From the NCBI RefSeq assembly GCF_022539505.1, contig NC_061509.1, forward strand, positions 213,304,254 through 213,368,253: 64,000 nucleotides of DNA, read 5' to 3'. The stretch comes from Lolium rigidum. Lineage: Eukaryota; Streptophyta; Magnoliopsida; Poales; Poaceae. The notes under the pieces are model-generated. The model saw only the letters and a list, made by a program, of their open reading frames with translations. It had not been told where the DNA came from and made no database searches. Of this stretch, positions 58,105 through 64,000 are shown piece after piece. How positions within the stretch are numbered: the stretch's first letter is position 1; each line of letters begins with the position of its first letter. The position numbers and the translations under genes are program-made.

Positions 58105-58578
58105 TAGAACTTAGCGCAAGGTAGAAGAGTGAATTTATATGGCTTAATCCATATTTAACAGTTAACACCTTTTCTGCTTAGTTGATGATTTTGTGTTGGT
58201 CTTTCGAGTTCTTGACTATTCTTTCTCATTCTTGTTTTTTAAAATCAACTGAAGAGCCTGTACATTTTCTATATATTGCTAACTTTATGGCTGGAAAAAG
58301 CTACTAATTCCAAATAAGAGTGTCATCTATTTCACATACTTCCTTCTATTCTTGTGCGAACCATGATGAAGATACATAAGCAAGTGACAACAACTTCATA
58401 CAAACCCACTCTCCATTTTCTTTAAACCATTATTTATTTAACGGTTACAAATACTCGCGGTATTTTTAACTTAATAAGTCCACACCTGGTTTGATCTGTC
58501 ATACCACCTCGAGGTTGGAGCAGTTTTATTCGATTGAAGAGAAAACAACCATTATTATGTATGATCCTCTTTATTGAC

Positions 58579-59124
58579 TTAGTTGTACGCGTCCGGGTTG
58601 GCGATGAGGTAGGCCTCGGCAGTGTTGAACATCTCAGTGACAGAGTCCTTAGCCTTGAGCATCTTGTCCTTCCCCTCCACGCCCTTGTACGTGCATTCCA
58701 CCTTGGCCACACTCCCACCGTTGGCCGTTGGCTTCACCTTGACGTTAAACGTGGCTGTCTCAGTGCCGTCACACTCGATGGTATATTTGCACTCGCACTT
58801 GTCCACATCGAGGAACTCGACCTTCTTCTTCATGACGTTGAAGGGCATGGCTGCACCATCAATTGCGTGTTATGGTTTGAACATGTGTGCTAGACAGCAG
58901 GCGGCATGAATTCATGTCTTATGTGTGGTATGCATACCTGAGTTGCAGTTGTAGTGCCTGACGCTGCCGATGCCACCATCTCCTTCAGCATGGTGGGCGC
59001 TGTCGAAGATGTGTGGGGCGAGCTTGGGTGCCAGATTGTGCCAGTCCATGACGCAGGCGCGGAACTTGCGCGGCGCGGCCACCTTCGACTCAAGCTCCAG
59101 GGTCCAGCTGTTGGTGGAGGCCAT
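58579..59124 (-). CDS. PR10: PR10 (Bet v 1-like) pathogenesis-related protein, copy 2
   Basis: Two exons, 59124-58938 and 58850-58579, with an 87-bp intron at the same phase as copy 1; 152 residues. It differs from copy 1 only at residue 14 (Lys for Arg), 18 (Pro for Gln) and 42 (Ser for Asn); exon 2 encodes an identical protein. P-loop GDGGIGSV and the C-terminal helix are intact. TATA box TCTATTTAAA lies near 59231-59240 and AATAAA at 58530-58525. It appears functional. Because exon 2 is unchanged at protein level while introns and promoter differ, purifying selection or recent conversion is likely. Confidence 0.93.
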
Positions 59125-59240
59125 TGCTACGATTATCGACTACAACTGGGTGCAGATGTGTGAGCTGAGAGTATTGTACCTAGAGGAGAAATAATGTTTT
59201 GTGGTTTCCTGGAGAGAGGAAGCAAGCACTTTAAATAGAT

Positions 59241-59564
59241 GAAGCCTGAGTTGCATTATGTGCAAGGATGCATCCAATACTAATAAAGTTTCTTATCCTC
59301 TATAGGGTGATGTATCCAATATTCCAATGCATCCGCGTGTAGCTTAGTTTTAATTTGATGTGATGGCCGTGGACTCTCGTGCGCCGCGCGCTAGTAAACT
59401 ATCTTATCATCTTGCTACTCTCCTCTATGAGTCGTCCGTCAAGTACCCCGGGTATTCTGGGATTTTCCTCATGAAAACTCGCTAGCACTAGTCATTTGGT
59501 ACAGTAGATGGAGCAGCCACTGGCCGTGAGAGAGCGTACCGTACCAAGGCATATGCTCTTTGGA
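59241..59564. other. Upstream region of PR10 copy 2
   Basis: Shares AAGGATGCATCCAAT with the copy 1 promoter, which has about 170 extra bases between TATA box and this motif. Nothing else recognised. Confidence 0.5.
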
Positions 59565-59567
59565 TAA

Positions 59568-59976
59568 GAGCATCTCCAGTGGCGTCCATCAAAAAACGTC
59601 CGGCACAAATGATTTGGGGCACATTTGGGATCGTGCTGGACAAAAAGAGACCAAAAATCTGTACAAAAAAGAGGCCATTCCCAGCCGCGACCCTCAAACA
59701 GCGTCCGGATGCATGCATTTTAATAGAGGGGATCACCCCACGTGAGAAAAGTATGTGAGAGAAAGTGTGGAGGAAGAGACTAGCATGTGGGGACTAGGGG
59801 CTGCATGCATGCATGTGGACGCTGTTTTTGTGTCCGGCGTCCCCGGTAGAGACTTTATGCATCCGGACACAAAATGAGACGCTAATTAGTTTTGGGAGAC
59901 GTGACTGGACAGTTTTTTCCCCATTTCTTGTCTGCGATCCCCAAACCTCATTTTGGGGACGTGACTGGAGATGCTC
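59568..59976. mobile_element. PIF/Harbinger-type MITE, 409 bp
   Basis: TAA duplication (59565-59567 and 59977-59979), inverted ends GAGCATCTCCAGT on both sides. Confidence 0.8.
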
Positions 59977-60216
59977 TAACGTCTCGTTTCGTTGCAGGAG
60001 TCATTTTCATCTGCTCTTCTAGACTCGACTCGTGAGCCCATGCTCGGACGGTCACGCATTGGCACTGCTATCAACAAAGCCCATGCTCGTTTCGTTGTAG
60101 GAGACTAGGAGCTCATGCTTGGACGGTTACGTATTGCGGAATTAGCACTGGCGCACTGCTCTCAACGAAGCCATCTGCTCTGCTCACGGGTAGAGTAGCA
60201 CATGAAGCATGCGTTT

Positions 60217-60670
60217 ACAGCTGAAGCCACTGAATTCTGAATTAGTTTCAGTCTGACAGAATCATTTCCTAGCGACACTGTTCGTAGTTGAGAATTAATA
60301 TGGCAGCTGTAACTGGCTCGAGCAGTACTCATAACTAAGAGAAATATGTCAGAGAATTTTCTGTGCAAACTTCTCTGGAACATTTTTTTTGTATAAACTG
60401 ATAGCGCAGGAACGCTTCAGCTTTCAGTACTGTCGAACCATGTTCGACGATGCGCTTCGAGCAAAGCTAAGCAACTGCTGTCAACCCGTGTACCATAATC
60501 TTAATTAAAGAGTTAAAGTTGATGGCCGATGGGAACAAAAGCTACTAAAAATCAGAGCATAAATGTATAATCAGGGCACATGAAAGTTCTGCCTGTGAAA
60601 AAGCTTAGGCATATTCTACTCCCGGAAGTTGCCATCTTCTTTCAGTTTTGGGCTTCATGTTTGCTAAGTG
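60217..60670. repeat. Paralog of the Helitron target segment
   Basis: Matches 22045-22120 joined to 27132-27495. It lacks the Helitron and the PIF-type element, giving their unoccupied sites. Confidence 0.88.
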
Positions 60671-60689
60671 ACAGATAAAAATTTCGGTT

Positions 60690-61211
60690 GGTTTCGGAAA
60701 ACATGCTCTAAGGATGATATGGACATCTTCTATGTGGCTATTACTATCACCATCGGCAATGGTTGCAAAACTCCGTTTTGGGAGGCCCCTTGTGTTGGGG
60801 GAGGAAGCCAATTGATATCACACCTCTAATTTTCACCATTTCGAAGAGGAAATCTTGGAAAGTTAATCAAGCCATGAGATGCAACGAATGGGTTAGGAAA
60901 ATTACCTTGGATGATAATTTCACCATCGACCACCTTGCGCAATTTGCGGATCTTTGGATGTGCTTGCAAGGCATCCATCTCATTGATGATGTGGAGGATG
61001 ACATTGTTTGGAACCTCACGGCGAATGGTCTATACTTGGCCAAATCAGCCTATGAGGTGCAATATTTTGGATCGATTTATTCTCCCATGTACAAGACACG
61101 ATGTGGAAGGCTTGAGCCCTTCTAAGGCCAAGTTCCTTGTTTGGCTCATCACACAAAATAGAGTTTGGACGACGGATCGCTTACAAAAGCGTGGTTGGAG
61201 GAGGAGGAAGA
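60690..61211 (+). pseudogene. L1-type LINE 3' fragment with zf-RVT domain
   Basis: GRKPIDITPLIFTISKRKSW, NFTIDHLAQFADLW, DDIVWNLTANGLYLAKSAYE and, after a frameshift near 61100, SKAKFLVWLITQNRVW and TDRLQKRGW. This is the C-terminal zinc-binding RT-associated domain of plant LINEs. It stops abruptly at about 61211 where sequence from the PR10/helicase block begins, so the rest is deleted. Confidence 0.82.
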
Positions 61212-61249
61212 GCTTAGTGCAAGGAAGAAGAGTGAATTTATATGGCTTA
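61212..61249 (+). repeat. Short filler copy of block B/C intergenic sequence
   Basis: About 37 bases (CTTAGTGCAAGG, AGAAGAGTGAATTTATATGG) match 48629-48665 with one mismatch and 58109-58145 with a few. It fills the junction after the LINE fragment. Confidence 0.75.
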
Positions 61250-61494
61250 GGGCATGTCCAAGCGGGAGCTCTTATCCAGGCTCTTAGAGAGAGAAAAAAA
61301 GAATATCAGATCATTGAAGCGTATGTTTTCCCCAACGCTGGACGCTAACGGCAGCTGCAAAATTGCCCAGCTGCTAGCGTTGCATTCTTCGCGTTGTAAA
61401 TGAGAAAATGAAGTAAGAGCCCGCCTCCTCTTTTTGCGTCGATGCAGCCTAGACGCTAGGATTTTCAAGCATACACTAGTGGAAAACTGGGCAA

Positions 61495-61690
61495 TAGGCC
61501 CGGTCCATTTGGGCCTTTAGACCCGGTTCCTGAACCGGGACCAACTAGGCGGGACTAAAGGGGGTACCCTTTAGTCCCGGTTCAAAGATAAACCGGGCCT
61601 AAAGGCCTCAACACGTGGTGCGACCAGGGAGCTCGCGCTGGAAGAGCTTGGTCCCGGTTCGTGGTACGAACCGGGCCTATAGTTTCTCTG
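61495..61690. repeat. Subterminal repeats of the second CACTA element
   Basis: GGTTCCTGAACCGGGAC, TTTAGTCCCGGTTC and GGTTCGTGGTACGAACC palindromes in both orientations. Confidence 0.8.
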
Positions 61691-61911
61691 CCGCGGCAGA
61701 GAATTGCTATTTCTCTCGCCGCGGCACAGATTTGGGCTGTACCAGCGTTCTCGCTCGCGGCAGAGAAACGATCTGTTTCCCTTGCCGCGGCAGAGTTTCA
61801 GCAATGCATATATATATCATTCAAGAAACCACAAAAAATCGTCATGAATATATATAGACATCGTCAACGGTACACGACATAGTCAACACAGTACACGTAA
61901 TGCATGCATAT

Positions 61912-63998
61912 TTACAATACAACTTTTCCCGAACGAATATCCTCCGCCGTCACGATCTTCCGATAGTGCTCTCCACCTGGGGTAAGGACCTCGGTAATAA
62001 AGAATCCCGCGATTTCCTCTTGAATTGCTTTTATTTGATCCGCTCGTTATGAGAGTGTCCCGCAGGCGTGTCATCTATATTTAAAAAAGGAGATCAATAT
62101 ATGAATGGAACTCAATACAATAGATGGTACTAATTAAGATTAATTGTGAAAATTTGTTATCGTACACGAGTGTGGTGTATTTGGGGATCCCCACCATTGG
62201 GACAGGACATGTCACGCATGAAGGTGCGAGACGTAGTATCCACATAAGTTATTCCCTTTTTCCTGCCTCATACACTTTACGAAAAAATAGTTCGATCAAA
62301 CTAATAATCAAGCATCGTATTGAAAGTAAATATCATATATAAAGTTTCACGGACATAGCTATATATATAGTACTACTTACGAGGTAATCTCTAAATGTAA
62401 GCTCCGGTTTCCATTCACCCGGAACGAGTATTGATGAACCGTTTCCAAGCCCCGCCCGGCAAAAAATAATGAGTAAATGAGTAATTGATTAGTTGATGAT
62501 ATCTTCGAATTAGAGCAGATGAAGATGCCAATACGAAATTGATTGAAACTACCTCCGGAGGATGGCAGCCATGTCCGCCCATTCCGCATATTCTTTACGT
62601 TTCGAGTCCATGACGTTTACGACTCCAAGGTGAAGATCAATGATTAGGAGAATAAAATGGAAACTGCACAAGCATAGCTCAATGATTACGAGAATAAAGT
62701 GGAAGGTGCACAAGCATAATGTATGTTATATATAACACTCACTTGAAGTTGTAGGGAAAGAATATATCCTCTTTGTCCGCTTGCTTCTCTAAAAACATTA
62801 CGATGTTGTCCTCTCGTGTCCTTGGCGAAGTCTTGAACCGTAACTTCATGAACTCGTGTTTGGGTCTATGAACCCCAGCGGTAGGAGCTTGCCTCTTTTG
62901 TATTCCAGCTTCTTCATTCCGCATAATTAAATGTATAGCGTACACAAAGAATATAATGAGGATAATTGTTAGTGCAAATGAATGAGCTACAAACTTAATT
63001 ACACAAATAAATCACTTACGAAGCAGTAGCAACCGATGACAGCTTTGTCGAGGGCGTCTTGATTGAATAACCGAAACGAGTTCTTCTACGTCAATGTTTA
63101 TCTCGTCTTCCCCCGGAAGTAATGCTCATCTCTAAGATACACCGTGAGGTAGCGATCACCTCTTCGACAAGCTTTCAGGTACCATTCATGCAACCTTCGC
63201 ATCCGAGTCCCTAGACGCGCGAGCTCGCCAGGTTTGACGAGATCGGATCCGTATCTATACTTGTTTACCACTTGAGCCGTTGGATAGTAATCTTCGTACT
63301 CAACCGATGCTCCTCGAGCTCTAGCCGCCCGTTCGATCATCGATGCCGTCTCCGGATCATGATATGGCTCCACGATGAAGTGGGGTGCGGCCTCGAATGT
63401 CCTGCTCGTCCAAGCCGGGCGACTTTTTGCTTCTTTCATCGCTTTAGAGGACTCGTCCAAGAGAGCGGTCATAATCAGCTCTCGACTCAGGTCTCTTCAT
63501 TCTCGTCTCGGCAAAGTGCTTCACCGTGCCGCGGTGGAATAAACATCTTCTTCGGCGCAGTTGCAAGAAACGCCTTTTGCTCTTCGATCTGCTCATGTGG
63601 CAACAACTCCGGAGTCCGTTCCCTCATTGGAGTTGATGATCTCTTCGGAGCCGTAGGAGGTGCCGCGGACCGCTTCCTCTTTTGCTTAGGTGGAAGCGGC
63701 GGAGTCTCCGACGAGGAGGAGGAGGCGGCGGAGTATTTTCACGCGGAGGAGACTCGGTCATGGATAGGGGAATCATCATCGCGCGAGAGGAGAATCATCA
63801 CGCGGAGGAGACTCGCACAGGTGGCGGAGGAGGCGGAGGTGGCCTGGTTGTTGGCTTCTCACCCGGAAACACAATGTTCTCCTTCCGCCATTGCACGGTG
63901 GTTCTACGGGCTTCTCCCGGCTCTTTGATTTCCCCATCTTCACCTGCAGGGTGCTCAAGCACCAACCCCTCATACTCTCTCAACACTTCATCCACCAT
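61912..63998 (-). pseudogene. CACTA ORF1 with Ulp1 protease-like domain, partial
   Basis: Minus-strand exons mirror those of the first CACTA element. From the right: EYEGLVLEHPAGEDGE and FPGEKPTTRPP (63780-63998), then MKEAKSRPAWTSRT to YLTVYLRDEHYF (63098-63472), HEFMKLRFK and FFPYNF (62739-62850), FHFILLIID and VMDSKRKEY (62540-62660), RQEKGNNLCGYYV (62190-62280), and a last exon 62074-61912 with IKAIQEEIAGFF. His, Asp and Cys positions of a C48 protease are visible. Frame changes near 63115 and stops after YYVSHLHA suggest decay. The N-terminus is outside the window. Confidence 0.78.
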
Positions 63999-64000
63999 CA

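Larger units (their letters stand above)
61474..64000 (-). mobile_element. Second CACTA transposon, left part
   Basis: Starts CACTAGTGGAAAACTGG, preceded by ATA, and runs off the window. Subterminal repeats (61490-61680) use CCCGGTTC and GGGACTAAAGG motifs, unlike the first element's GCACCGGTT, so it is a different subfamily. The coding strand is minus. Confidence 0.88.

Noticed and set aside
1..64000. tRNA, rRNA or snoRNA genes
   Set aside because: I looked for conserved tRNA B-box and rRNA stretches and saw none that I could support.

Overview
This window looks like intergenic and peri-genic DNA from a large grass genome, most likely a Triticeae cereal (wheat, barley, rye or goatgrass group). 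I base this on an Angela/BARE/WIS-type copia LTR, a fragment resembling a Sabrina-like gypsy LTR, CACTA elements with short palindromic subterminal repeats, many Stowaway and PIF-type MITEs, and host gene pieces with a grass-like sequence. Family names come from memory of sequence, not from a database search. Most of the window is nested mobile DNA. The only apparently intact host genes are two small PR10 genes.

Layout. 1-3735: 5' end of a minus-strand Ty3/gypsy element (gag, primer binding site, LTR), inserted in a Sabrina-like LTR fragment. 3736-5713: that fragment, fused to a truncated gypsy reverse transcriptase and its 3' LTR. 6224-6616: Mutator-type MITE. 8793-10245: an element with inverted ends that carries the first coding exon of a clock gene of the PRR73 type. 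11518-12681: PIF-type element. 12809-21319: a CACTA element with both ends, whose transposase is largely lost. It keeps a decayed ORF1 with a Ulp1-type protease domain, a small plus-strand gene with its own TATA box and poly(A) signal, and two tandem hairpins with structure-preserving changes. 22121-27131: a Helitron, checked against an empty copy of its target near 60.3 kb. 27503-28471: second PIF-type element. 28651-30731: solo LTR. 30881-33274: second Helitron, carrying a broken monosaccharide-transporter gene. 33560-38220: Athila-like gypsy remnant split by an Angela-type solo LTR.

38.7-59.2 kb is a host locus that has been partly duplicated. Three incomplete copies of a SKI2-type RNA helicase gene lie on the plus strand: block A has 5' exons, blocks B and C have the helicase motif I to DEVH exons. 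In B and C each helicase fragment is followed by a convergent PR10 gene. Since duplication, B gained a Mutator-type MITE, a GC-rich retroposon and a 2.15-kb solo LTR. C gained a near full-length RTE-clade LINE and a Stowaway MITE, and a GC-rich retroposon lies at its left edge. For most of these, the other copy gives the unoccupied site. The two PR10 proteins differ at three residues.

The right end holds a PIF-type MITE (59568-59976), the paralog of the Helitron target, an L1-type LINE 3' fragment, and the start of a second CACTA element (61474 to the window end) whose ORF1 shares the protease architecture of the first.

The strongest candidate for something new is 19582-19990: a TATA box followed by two near-identical hairpins inside the CACTA element. 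The four bases that differ within the paired arms and loop all keep the fold, including an A-U to G-C double change. This suggests a structured RNA, possibly a transposon-encoded microRNA-like precursor.
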